This document shows, piece by piece, positions 26,230 through 34,858 of a stretch of 64,000 bases of DNA. Source of the stretch: Rhizobium gallicum bv. gallicum R602sp. Its GTDB lineage: Bacteria > Pseudomonadota > Alphaproteobacteria > Rhizobiales > Rhizobiaceae. The stretch is taken from positions 1,302,001 to 1,366,000 of the forward strand of contig NZ_CP006880.1 in the NCBI RefSeq assembly GCF_000816845.1, in the 5' to 3' direction. How positions within the stretch are numbered: position 1 is the stretch's first letter; each line of letters begins with the position of its first letter. The position numbers and the translations under genes are program-made. The notes beneath the pieces were generated by a model that did not search any database, was not told where the DNA came from, and was given only the letters and a program-made list of their open reading frames with translations.

Positions 26230-27531
26230 ATGAGATCGTCCAGAACGCTCGGGCTCATAATGATCGCACCGGCCGCGATCATGATTGTGCTGTTCTTCCT
26301 GATGCCGGTAGTGCTAACCGCCGTCTTTTCCTTCACGAACATGACGACCGCCACGGGCATTTCGGGCGGCGCCTACCAGATCGCCCCAAATTCTCTCATC
26401 GCGCTCAAGGACGAGATGCCGGAGGTCGTGCAGCAGCTTACCGAGCCGCGCTACGCGATCGACGAAGAGGGTATCAAGGGCGTCGAGGGCCTTGCGCTTG
26501 AGCCTGGCATCGCTAGGGAGCTGCGCGAAAAACATCTCGGTGAGGTCTTCTCCTCGCGCCGCGAAGCCGAGCGCATGATCAAGGATCTTACCGACCGGCC
26601 GTCGACCCGTGACGTCAAGCAAATCTCAGAGCAGTTCAACCGCTCCGTTGCCAATCTGCGTTTCTCGAGCAAGGAGGACCTTTTCGCCTCGCTCGACAAG
26701 TTCGGCTTCAAGATGACGCCGGAAGAGAAGGAAGGCCTCGCCAGCGCGACCTATACCGGCTGGAGCTGGACGACGGAAAACTTCTCGCGCATCGCCTCGT
26801 CACCGGACATGGCGCAGATCCTTTTCAACACATTGCTCTACGTCGCACTTGTGCTCGTGCTCTTCAACACATGCTACGCCATGCTCCTCGCGATCTGGAC
26901 TCACTACATGCCGAACGTGCAGGCAACGATTTTTCGGTCCGTATGGCTCCTGCCGCGCATCACGCCCGTCGTTATCTACGTGCTGATGTGGAAATGGCTC
27001 GCTTGGGATACCGGCTTCATCTCCACCTTCATGGGCAAGTTCGGCTACGCGCCGAAGAACTATCTTCTCGACAACGCTTATAACGCTTGGCTCTTCGTGG
27101 TGCTGATTAACGGCTTCATCGGTGCTTCGATGGGCATGCTGGTCTTTTCCTCGGCGCTGAAGGCGATCCCGAAGAGCCAGTTCTTCGCAAGCGAGGTGGA
27201 TGGCGCCAGCCGCTGGCAGCAAATCCGCTACATCATCCTGCCGCAGATGCGCTGGCCGATCCTGTTCGTCACCTGCTACCAGACGCTGTCGCTGCTTGCC
27301 TCCTTCAACGAAATCCTCCTTTCGACGCGCGGCGGGCCGGGCAAGGCGACCGAAGTCTGGTCGCTTGCCGCCTATCACACGGCGCTCAACAACTATGCCG
27401 GCAATCTGGAATATGGCCTTGGCGCCGCTATGGCGCTCGTCCTCGTGATTATCGGCATCATCCTGTCGCTCGCCTATCTGCGTGTCTTCAATTACGCCAC
27501 GCTGGTTGCGCGGCCGCTCATCGAGGATTGA
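26230..27531 (+). CDS. CUT1 ABC importer, permease 1 with large insertion
   Basis: A 433-residue MalF/UgpA-type permease. The first helix is LGLIMIAPAAIMIVLFFLMP. It is followed by a long hydrophilic stretch (about residues 40-190, with DEMPEVVQQLTEPRYAIDEE and REAERMIKDLTDRPS) before the remaining five helices; most CUT1 permeases of this kind are about 290-310 residues, so roughly 130 residues are extra. The loop contacting the ATPase is ASEVDGASRWQQIRYIILPQ. The insertion may be a periplasmic domain comparable to the MalF P2 loop and may contact the binding protein. Ribosome site GGAGG precedes the ATG. Confidence 0.87.
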   Translation: MRSSRTLGLIMIAPAAIMIVLFFLMPVVLTAVFSFTNMTTATGISGGAYQIAPNSLIALKDEMPEVVQQLTEPRYAIDEEGIKGVEGLALEPGIARELREKHLGEVFSSRREAERMIKDLTDRPSTRDVKQISEQFNRSVANLRFSSKEDLFASLDKFGFKMTPEEKEGLASATYTGWSWTTENFSRIASSPDMAQILFNTLLYVALVLVLFNTCYAMLLAIWTHYMPNVQATIFRSVWLLPRITPVVIYVLMWKWLAWDTGFISTFMGKFGYAPKNYLLDNAYNAWLFVVLINGFIGASMGMLVFSSALKAIPKSQFFASEVDGASRWQQIRYIILPQMRWPILFVTCYQTLSLLASFNEILLSTRGGPGKATEVWSLAAYHTALNNYAGNLEYGLGAAMALVLVIIGIILSLAYLRVFNYATLVARPLIED

Positions 27532-27533
27532 TC

Positions 27534-28376
27534 ATGGCGGAGAAATCCCAGCCCTCGGCGAACTACCGCACCTGGCCGGTCATTCTGGCACTCGCCATCG
27601 TCAGCCTGCCGCTGGTGCTGATGTATGCCTATCTCTTCATCGATACGGTCACCGACAAGCAACCGGCCGCGCTGATGCCGGATACGCTTACCCTGCGGCA
27701 CTGGACATTCCTTTGGCAGACGCCGCCTGGAAGGCCGAACATCTGGCTGGTGACGCTGAACACGCTGATCTTCACGGCGAGCACGACGGCCGTCGTACTC
27801 CTCGTCTCTTCCATGGCGGGCTATGTGCTATCGCGGTTGAACGTGCCTGCCCGCGGTTTCTTCCTTGCCGGCGTCATGGTGCTGCACGCCTTCCCGTCGG
27901 TCACACTCATCATCGCGATCTTCATCGTACTGCAGATGGTCGGCCTTTATAATTCACTGATCGGCGTCATCCTTGTGAAGGCCGCGATCGACCTGCCACT
28001 CGGCATATGGCTGATGAAAGGCTTCTACGACAGCGTGCCCTGGGAGATAGAAATGGCCGGCGTCGTCGACGGCGCCTCGCGCTTCCGGGTCTGGCGCAGT
28101 CTCGTGCTGCCGCAGGTGCGTCCGGCGATCATGGCGCTGGCGCTCTTCTCCTTCCTTTCGAGCTGGGGAGAATTCATCCTGCCGCAGGTATTGGCCCCAG
28201 GCGGTCAGGTACAGGTGCTGTCGGTCTACCTTTCGGGGCTGATCGCCGATGACAATAATTTCGACTTCGGCACCTTCAAGGCGGTAGGCGTGTTCTACGT
28301 GATCCCGGTGCTGCTGCTTTACGGATTCTTCCACAAATATCTCATGAATATCTATGGCGGCGGGAGCAAAGGCTGA
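27534..28376 (+). CDS. CUT1 ABC importer, permease 2
   Basis: A 280-residue MalG/UgpE-type permease with six predicted helices. The EAA loop is EMAGVVDGASRFRVWRSLVL, and a C-terminal helix is GVFYVIPVLLLYGFFHKYL. It starts two nt after the stop of permease 1 (ATG at 27534) and its stop overlaps the ATPase start (ATGA), so translation is coupled. It forms the channel with permease 1. Confidence 0.88.
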   Translation: MAEKSQPSANYRTWPVILALAIVSLPLVLMYAYLFIDTVTDKQPAALMPDTLTLRHWTFLWQTPPGRPNIWLVTLNTLIFTASTTAVVLLVSSMAGYVLSRLNVPARGFFLAGVMVLHAFPSVTLIIAIFIVLQMVGLYNSLIGVILVKAAIDLPLGIWLMKGFYDSVPWEIEMAGVVDGASRFRVWRSLVLPQVRPAIMALALFSFLSSWGEFILPQVLAPGGQVQVLSVYLSGLIADDNNFDFGTFKAVGVFYVIPVLLLYGFFHKYLMNIYGGGSKG

Positions 28377-29431
28377 TGCGAATCCTCCTCGACAATTTCT
28401 CGAAGAGCTTCGGCGCCACCAAGGTCATCGAAAACATGAACCTGGAAGTGGCCCACGGCGAGATGCTGGCCCTGCTCGGTCCTTCAGGCTGCGGCAAGTC
28501 GACGACGCTCTTTGCCATCTGCGGCATCCATCGCCCGACCGGGGGCCGCATCCTCTTCGGCGACCGCGATGTTACCGATCTCCCGAGCCAGGTGCGTAAT
28601 GTCGGCGTCGTGTTTCAGTCCTACGCGCTCTATCCGCACATGACGGTTGCCGAAAACATCGGCTTTCCGCTGAAGGTCAAGGCAATACCCTCAGCCGACA
28701 TCCGCAAGGAGGTCGACCGCATCGCCGCTCTCGTGCAGATCGGCAACCTGATGGGCCGTCGCCCCTCTGAGCTTTCCGGCGGTCAGCAGCAGCGCGTGGC
28801 GCTCGCCCGCGCGCTGATCCGCAAACCGGACGTCCTGCTTCTCGATGAGCCACTCGCCAATCTCGACGCAAAGCTCCGGCTGGAGATGCGCTCGGAAATC
28901 CGTCGCATCCAGCGCGAGACGGGCATCACCGCGATCCTGGTCACCCACGACCAGGTGGAAGCCATGAGCATGTGCGACCGCATCGCCATCATGAAAGAAG
29001 GTGAGATCATACAGATCGCAACACCGGCAGAGATGTATAACGACCCACGCACCGCCTTCGTTGCCGGCTTCCTGGGAAACCCGCCGATCACCTTCCTGCA
29101 TGGCGTGGCTGCAAAGGGTGTCTTCTCCATTCCAGGCAGCGAGATCAAAGTTCCACTCCCCGCTTGCGTTGACGCCTCGGATGGCGCCAAGCTGACGCTC
29201 GGCGTGCGGCCGGAGCACTACAATCCAACCGGCGACGTGCCGGTCACAGGCGTCGTGAACTTCGCCGAAACGCAGGGCCGGGAAAATCTTTATGACGTGC
29301 GGATTGCTGGGGGACCACTGCTGCGCTCCATCCAGCCTGTCCGTCACGACATCAAGATCGGCGACGAGGTCACCTGGGCAATCGACAGCCGCAACGTGTT
29401 CATTTTCGACGAAAACGGACGGAGGCTCTGA
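28376..29431 (+). CDS. CUT1 ABC importer, ATPase (MalK/UgpC type)
   Basis: A 351-residue ATPase: Walker [12 protein letters not shown] (about 34-44), signature LSGGQQQRVALARAL, Walker B VLLLDEPLANLDAKLR, switch VTHDQVEAMSM, then a C-terminal regulatory/OB-fold region (LTLGVRPEHYNP and ENLYDVRIAG). It powers the importer encoded just upstream. Its stop overlaps the start of the glycerophosphodiesterase gene (ATGA), tying import to hydrolysis. Confidence 0.9.
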   Translation: MRILLDNFSKSFGATKVIENMNLEVAHGEMLALLGPSGCGKSTTLFAICGIHRPTGGRILFGDRDVTDLPSQVRNVGVVFQSYALYPHMTVAENIGFPLKVKAIPSADIRKEVDRIAALVQIGNLMGRRPSELSGGQQQRVALARALIRKPDVLLLDEPLANLDAKLRLEMRSEIRRIQRETGITAILVTHDQVEAMSMCDRIAIMKEGEIIQIATPAEMYNDPRTAFVAGFLGNPPITFLHGVAAKGVFSIPGSEIKVPLPACVDASDGAKLTLGVRPEHYNPTGDVPVTGVVNFAETQGRENLYDVRIAGGPLLRSIQPVRHDIKIGDEVTWAIDSRNVFIFDENGRRL

Positions 29432-30210
29432 TGCAACGCGATTTCTCAGCCTTCTTCGAGCGTTACGGCTGGCCCGCCGGCAGGGGCCGGCTGCCTCTGT
29501 GCATCGGCCATCGAGGCGCAAGCGGGTATGCCCGCGAAAATACGCTCGCCGCCTTCCGCCTGGCGGCGGACCTCGGGGCAGAAATGTGGGAGCTCGACAC
29601 GCAGTTGACCAAGGACGGCGTCGTCGTCGTTTCCCATGACGACCATCTCGAGCGCGTCTACGGCGTGGGCAAGCGTATTTCAAAGATGATGGCAACCGAG
29701 CTTGCCGCACTGGACGGCGTCGACGTCCCGACCTTCGAGGCGGTCGCCGACCTTGCCCGCGAGACCGGGACCGGGCTCTATGTTGAGCTGAAAGCACCGG
29801 GAAGCGGCCTCGCCTGCTGGCAGCAACTGCTCGAAAAGGGCCAGCGATTCGCCTGCCTCGGCTCCTTCGACACCGCACAGGTGCGCGCGCTTCGCCAAGC
29901 CGGTTGCGACTATCCGCTGTCTGTGCTTGTTCGCGTCGGCGATAACCCGCACGTCATCGGCGACGAGGCGGATGCCGATATCTTGCATCTTTGCTGGGAA
30001 CGCGCCGGCGAGCGGCCGCAGGACCTGGTCACCCCGGCACTGATGGAGCGCGCCTTCGCACGAGGCCGCGAGATCGTTTTGTGGCATGAGGAAAGACGGC
30101 CGATCCTCGATGAGATCATGAAGCTGCCGGTGCTGGGTATCTGCACGGATCAGCCCGATATGATGCGCAACGTGCCGGGTGGGGAAAGTAAGTTTGGCAG
30201 ACAAGGATAA
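29431..30210 (+). CDS. Glycerophosphodiester phosphodiesterase (GDPD/UgpQ-like)
   Basis: A 259-residue GDPD TIM-barrel enzyme, which splits glycerophosphodiesters into an alcohol and glycerol-3-phosphate. The catalytic signature is IGHRGASGYARENTLAAF (His and Arg; about residues 25-42), with metal ligands in EMWELDTQLTKDGVVVVSHD and the second catalytic His in that SHDDHLERV. The Glu of LYVELKAPG is also present. There is no signal peptide, so it acts in the cytoplasm on imported substrate. It is translationally coupled to the ATPase gene in front and overlaps the LacI gene by 32 nt behind. Confidence 0.92.
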   Translation: MQRDFSAFFERYGWPAGRGRLPLCIGHRGASGYARENTLAAFRLAADLGAEMWELDTQLTKDGVVVVSHDDHLERVYGVGKRISKMMATELAALDGVDVPTFEAVADLARETGTGLYVELKAPGSGLACWQQLLEKGQRFACLGSFDTAQVRALRQAGCDYPLSVLVRVGDNPHVIGDEADADILHLCWERAGERPQDLVTPALMERAFARGREIVLWHEERRPILDEIMKLPVLGICTDQPDMMRNVPGGESKFGRQG

Positions 30211-31198
30211 AGGTCCGCGCAGAGTAACGTCCTTCGACGTGGCGCGTGTGGCGGGCGTCTCGCGCGCGGCCGTATCGCGCGCCTTCACGCCGGATGCGAG
30301 CGTTTCGCCGAAGACTCGCGAAAAGGTCTATCAAGCGGCCAAGGAGCTCGGCTACCGCGTCAACTACCTCGCCCGGAGCCTGACGAACAAGCGCTCCGAT
30401 CTCGTCGGCGTCGTCGCCGCCGGGCTCGACAACCCATTCCGCACGCTTCAGATCGAACATCTGGCGCGTACGCTCATTTTCCGCAATTTCCGTCCGATCC
30501 TGTTGCCGACCTCCAAGGAAGCGGATACCTCGACCGTCATCGGTCAGCTTCTGCATTATGCCGTCTCCGGCGTAATCGTGACATCGGACGCGCCGCCGAC
30601 GGAAATCTGCGAGCAGTGCGCCGCCGAGGGTGTGCCGATCGTGCTGATCAACAAGGGCGACGAGATTCCCTTTGTCGACCGCATCATTTCCGATGACCAC
30701 ACCGCAGGAAATCTGGCCGCCGATCACCTGGTCGATAAAGGCGCCAAGCGTCTCGCCGCAATTGCCGCGTCCTCCGTCTCCTACACGGCACGCCGCCGCT
30801 GCGAGGCCTTCCTTGCCCGCTGCCGCCAGCGCGGCCTCGAGGCGCAGCTCTTCACCGTCGCCCTAAACGACTATCAAAGCGGCTTTAACGCGGCATCCGG
30901 GCTCATCTCCTTGGGAATCGACGGCGTCTTCTGCGCCAACGACTACATGGCCTGCGGCGTGATTGACCGTCTGATGTCGGGCCGCAGCCGCGAAGACGGG
31001 CCCGCCATGCGCGTGATCGGCCATGACAATATCCCCCAGGCAAGCTGGGCTGCCTATGAGCTCACAACCATCCGCCAGCCTTGCGACCTTCAGGCCGACC
31101 AGGCGATCGGCCTGCTGATGAGCCGCATGGCTAAGCCGGATATGACGGCGCGCGTAGAATTCACGCCCGTTTCGTTGATCAAGAGAAGGACTGCCTGA
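30179..31198 (+). CDS. LacI-family regulator within the CUT1/GDPD operon
   Basis: A 339-residue LacI regulator. The helix-turn-helix is VTSFDVARVAGVSRAAVSRA (about 16-35), then FTPDASVSPKTREKV and hinge YRVNYLARSLTNKRSDLVGV. The sensor domain includes GVFCANDYMACGVIDRL and the C-terminal SWAAYELTTIRQP. Start options are GTG 30179 or TTG 30194 (behind GGGGAAAG); both overlap the GDPD gene. The recognition helix is nearly the same as that of the regulator at 39495-40502, which fits the similar operator candidates at 24677 and 40627. It ends in ATGA with the phosphatase gene. Confidence 0.88.
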   Translation: MGKVSLADKDKGPRRVTSFDVARVAGVSRAAVSRAFTPDASVSPKTREKVYQAAKELGYRVNYLARSLTNKRSDLVGVVAAGLDNPFRTLQIEHLARTLIFRNFRPILLPTSKEADTSTVIGQLLHYAVSGVIVTSDAPPTEICEQCAAEGVPIVLINKGDEIPFVDRIISDDHTAGNLAADHLVDKGAKRLAAIAASSVSYTARRRCEAFLARCRQRGLEAQLFTVALNDYQSGFNAASGLISLGIDGVFCANDYMACGVIDRLMSGRSREDGPAMRVIGHDNIPQASWAAYELTTIRQPCDLQADQAIGLLMSRMAKPDMTARVEFTPVSLIKRRTA

Positions 31199-32019
31199 TG
31201 AGTTCCGCATTCGATCTCTCCGCCCTTGAGGCTCGCGCTGCGGCTGCGATAGAAATCGCACGTCACGTTGGCCGCGAGGCGGCCCGCTTCCGCGCGGAAA
31301 AGGGTTCGGGATTGAAGGTCGAAAACAAGGGCCTGCAGGATTTCGTGACCGTCGCCGACCGCAATGCCGAGCGGGCCATTTGCGACGGGCTGCTCGGGTT
31401 GTTCCCGCAAGACACCTTTGTGGGTGAGGAAACCGGCGGCGGAGCCGGCAGCACTGGGACCTGGGTGGTCGATCCGATCGACGGTACGACGAACTACATT
31501 CGAGGCCTCCCCCACTGGGGCGTCTCGATCGCATTTTGCGCCGAAGGCCGCCTGGAGATCGGCGTCGTTTACGATGCCGCCAAGGATTCTGTTGTCTCGG
31601 CAATCCGCGGCAGGGGCGCGTTTCGCGAGGGGACACCCATTCGTGCGGCAGCGACGAGCGATCCGGCCAATGCCATCTGCATCCTCGGCCATTCGCGCAA
31701 AACGAGCTTCGACGAGCACCTTTCCGTCTCCCGGCGCCTGCATGAGCGCGGCATGGACTACCGCCGCATGGGCGCGGCCGCGATCGACCTCCTACGTGTC
31801 GCCGAGGGTGCGGCTGATCTCTATTACGAGCGGCATCTGAACGCATGGGATATGCTCGCAGGCGCACTGATCGCTTTCGAAGCGGGCGCGAAAGTCGCCA
31901 TGCCCGCGTTATCGGCTCTTCTGTTCGAAGGCGGCCCGGTCGTCGCCTATTCGCCGGGGCTTGCCCGGGAATTTGAATTCATCATGGAGATCGAGGACCT
32001 GGCGCCGGTGACGGACTAG
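31198..32019 (+). CDS. Inositol-monophosphatase-family phosphatase 1
   Basis: A 273-residue IMPase-family enzyme (Mg-dependent, Li-sensitive fold; substrates include inositol-, sugar- and histidinol-phosphates and 3',5'-bisphosphates). Core motifs are GEETGG (metal Glu), WVVDPIDGTTNYIRGLPHWG (metal Asp pair), and the C-terminal LNAWDMLAG. It is the last gene of the coupled run of the CUT1 operon, following LacI with ATGA overlap. In this setting it probably removes phosphate from the imported ester or from a GDPD product; the exact substrate cannot be read. Confidence 0.88.
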   Translation: MSSAFDLSALEARAAAAIEIARHVGREAARFRAEKGSGLKVENKGLQDFVTVADRNAERAICDGLLGLFPQDTFVGEETGGGAGSTGTWVVDPIDGTTNYIRGLPHWGVSIAFCAEGRLEIGVVYDAAKDSVVSAIRGRGAFREGTPIRAAATSDPANAICILGHSRKTSFDEHLSVSRRLHERGMDYRRMGAAAIDLLRVAEGAADLYYERHLNAWDMLAGALIAFEAGAKVAMPALSALLFEGGPVVAYSPGLAREFEFIMEIEDLAPVTD

Positions 32020-32096
32020 CCAGACTGCCATGCACCGCCCAGGCGCGGGCTGGCTGCGCTTGTCGTCGGGAGCAACCGCGTAAGAGGAGATTGCCA

Positions 32097-33584
32097 ATGA
32101 AAACCGTCTTTGTTCTCTTCGATTCCCTCAATCGCCACATGCTCGGCTGCTACGGCGGATCTCGAATACCCACGCCAAACTTTGACCGCCTTGCCGGGCG
32201 CTCGATGGTCTATGACAAGCATTATGTAGGCTCGCTGCCCTGCATGCCGGCACGGCGGGATCTCCTGACAGGGCGTCTGACTTTTCTGCATCGCAGTTGG
32301 GGGCCTCTCGAACCATTTGACAATGCCTTTCCAGAGCTTCTCAAGCAGAAGGGCGTGCATAGCCACCTGGTCACCGATCACTACCATTATTGGGAAGACG
32401 GCGGCGCGACCTATCACAATCGGTATACGACCTTCGAGTTCGTGAGAGGTCAGGAGTCGGATCCGTGGAAGGCAATGGTGCAGCCCCATTGGGAGCGTCT
32501 TCGGGAGAAATATCACGAAGCGCAGACCGGTGGCGGCCCGATCAGCAAGTACGGGCCATACATGATCAATCGAGAATTCATCAGGCAAGAAAAGGACTTT
32601 CCCTCTGTGCAGTGCTTTGCGCATGGTTTGGAGTTTCTCGATCTCAATCGCGAGGCTGATGACTGGCTCCTACAGATCGAAACATTCGATCCGCACGAAC
32701 CCTTCTTCGCGCCGGAGCGCTTCAAGGAACCCTTCAAAACCGGATGGAATGGGCCCATCCGTGATTGGCCCCGCTATGGACGGGTCGAGGAGCTGCCGGA
32801 AGAAGCTGATGAACTCAGAGCGAACTATTACGCGATCGTGTCGCTATGCGATTTTCTGCTCGGCCAGCTGCTCGATTACTTCGATACCCACGATATGTGG
32901 AAAGGCACCGCTCTCATCGTCACAACCGATCACGGGTTCCTTCTCGGGGAACACGATTTTTGGGCCAAGAACCGTATGAACATGTACGAGGAGATCGTAC
33001 ACATCCCCTTGTTCATCCATGATCCACGCAAGCCTGCTGCGGGAAGGATTGACCGGCTGACCCAGTCCATCGACGTCGGGCCGACATTTCTCGATATATT
33101 CGGAGTAGATGCTCCGCCTGAGACAGAGGGAGAATCGCTTCTGAAGCCGAATTCCAAGGATGCGGTTATCTTTGGCTATTTCGGCGGCGCGGTCAACGTA
33201 ACCGATGGCCGCTATACCTACCACAGGTTTCCAGCCGATCTCCTGAAGCAGGATATCTATCAGTATACAGTTATGCCTACGCACATAACGCGGCCGTTCA
33301 CGCCGGAAGAATTATCAGGGGCGACGTTAGCCAAGCCGTTTTCGTGGACCAAGGATGTTCCTCTGCTGCGGGTCCCGGTGACCGAAAGATCGCCGATGTT
33401 CGACAATTATGGGCCTGGAGCATTGCTTGAGAAACAAACGCGTCTCTATGATCTGACGATCGATCCCGGGCAGGAGACGCCCCTTCACGATCCCGCGCGG
33501 GAACGGTGGATGTTTGAGTTGATGAAGGCCCTCATGCGATCAAACGATGCGCCTGCGGAAGCCTTCAAGCGCCTCGAACTATAA
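32097..33584 (+). CDS. Type I sulfatase / phosphonate-monoester-hydrolase-like
   Basis: A 495-residue alkaline-phosphatase-superfamily sulfatase. Metal Asp near the N-terminus (FVLFDSLN, D9), then the formylglycine motif CMPARRDLLTGR with C49 in C-x-P-x-R form, and the second metal site IVTTDHGFLLGEHDFW. No signal peptide, so cytoplasmic. Needs a formylglycine-generating enzyme encoded elsewhere. Enzymes of this type hydrolyse sulfate or phosphonate/phosphate esters. It follows the CUT1/GDPD operon by 77 nt on the same strand and may belong to it. The start is the ATG at 32097 behind GAGGAGA. Confidence 0.85.
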   Translation: MKTVFVLFDSLNRHMLGCYGGSRIPTPNFDRLAGRSMVYDKHYVGSLPCMPARRDLLTGRLTFLHRSWGPLEPFDNAFPELLKQKGVHSHLVTDHYHYWEDGGATYHNRYTTFEFVRGQESDPWKAMVQPHWERLREKYHEAQTGGGPISKYGPYMINREFIRQEKDFPSVQCFAHGLEFLDLNREADDWLLQIETFDPHEPFFAPERFKEPFKTGWNGPIRDWPRYGRVEELPEEADELRANYYAIVSLCDFLLGQLLDYFDTHDMWKGTALIVTTDHGFLLGEHDFWAKNRMNMYEEIVHIPLFIHDPRKPAAGRIDRLTQSIDVGPTFLDIFGVDAPPETEGESLLKPNSKDAVIFGYFGGAVNVTDGRYTYHRFPADLLKQDIYQYTVMPTHITRPFTPEELSGATLAKPFSWTKDVPLLRVPVTERSPMFDNYGPGALLEKQTRLYDLTIDPGQETPLHDPARERWMFELMKALMRSNDAPAEAFKRLEL

Positions 33585-33791
33585 GAGACGTCATTGCCCG
33601 GACGTCGCCGTGAGTATCTCGCGGCCTGCGTTCTTCGCTGACGTTCATCACGTAGCCCGCGCCCCGGAGGACGACGTGGATCTCAAGAACTATTCAAACA
33701 TCCGCGCCTGACCAAACCGTGTCGAGGCGCTGCCCGGCTTTGTCGACTTCCAGAAAACCCCAGTCGGCTTGGCGGCTTGAGGAGTATCACT

Positions 33792-34640
33792 GTGAAAGGC
33801 CCGCCTTTGTTTGCGTCGCCATGGCATCATCGGCGAAATCGCTCACCAGACGCGGCTCGGCGTCGAAGCACGAATGGATGAGGTCGGGCGCCGCGTCGTG
33901 CGCGATCGTCTGGTCGACCAGCACAGGATTTCTTTCCGCTGCTACCGATGGTGGTTTTGGGGGCAGTGGACCGAGACGGCGACGTCTGGGCCACTCTTCA
34001 TTCCGGTAGCCGGGCTTTCTCCATGTCCTGGATTCCGGCAGGCTCTGCGTCGAGCTGGAAAGGGAGTTTGCCGATCCTGCCGAAACCGGCATGGACCACG
34101 GCTCCTTGTCGCCCTTTTTGGTATCGATCTCGGCACGCGCCGCCGCAACCTTTTGAACGGCATGCGGGCAGGTTCGAAGTTTTGGTCGATCAGAGCTTCG
34201 ACAACTGCCCGAAATATATCCAGCTTCGGCAGGTCCGGTTCGTCCGGCGCGATCCTCTTTCGTGCCCCGGATGAAAGTTTTGCGCTTGACGGTGCTGCCC
34301 GCGCACTGGTGGAGTAGCCGGATACTTTTTTCGTCGCTACCTAGACGTTCGGGAGTTTCGACAGGTGAATGTCTCGCATCGCGCAGGTCGTTCCGGCTTG
34401 TCCCTATCGGCGAAGACGGGTGGTTGACGGTTTCCGATTTCCCGGGCAACCGCTTCTTCAACACATTTGGCAATATCATGGCTCAACCCTTACGCCGGGC
34501 TTGCTTTTTTTGACTCTTCGACCGGCGGATGGGCCGAGCGCTACTTTCGTTTTCGTCGCGCCGTATTCTGGTAGCCCGACGCCTTGCCGCTCCGCTACGA
34601 TGTTGGCGAATGGTCACCCTTCGCACTTTGCACCAGCACA
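33792..34640 (+). pseudogene. PNPOx-like flavin-nucleotide-binding protein, heavily frameshifted
   Basis: Recognisable blocks of a pyridoxamine-5'-phosphate-oxidase-fold protein run in order but in three frames. They are a GTG-started KGPPLFASPWH (33792); RLGVEARMDEVGRRVVRDRL and DQHRISF; VLGAVDRDGDVWATLHSGS; FGIDLGTRRRNLLNG (frame of 33811); VLVDQSFDNCPKYIQLRQV (frame of 33948); IGEDGWLTVSDFPGNRFFNT then FGNIMA (frame of 34262); and LPLRYDVGEWSP near 34590. At least five frame changes are needed, so the gene is dead. The intact family is about 300 residues and binds FMN; some members are fused to oxidoreductase domains. The end point is approximate. Confidence 0.8.
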
Positions 34641-34858
34641 GGGGAGCCGTCGCCGAGGGCGCGCGAGCGGCATTGCGGATTGCCACCCCACCTTCATCTT
34701 TATCAGCATCAGCATCTACATAATAAGCATATGCTAATTTAGATGGCCATTTCCCAGCAGTGCGGTAAAATCGAATATCAGGCGCCCTAAGCGGGAGGTG
34801 ATCGCACTCCAGGTTGGCGATTCTCGCGAAAGTGCGTCACTCTTGTTTGGCAGATGAC

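Noticed and set aside
33787..34479. 230-codon minus-strand frame in the gap after the sulfatase
   Set aside because: The plus strand carries ordered, recognisable PNPOx-family blocks across three frames, which explains this region better; the minus-strand product resembles nothing.
33585..34858. Treating this stretch as empty intergenic DNA
   Set aside because: Most of it is the decayed flavin-nucleotide-binding gene.
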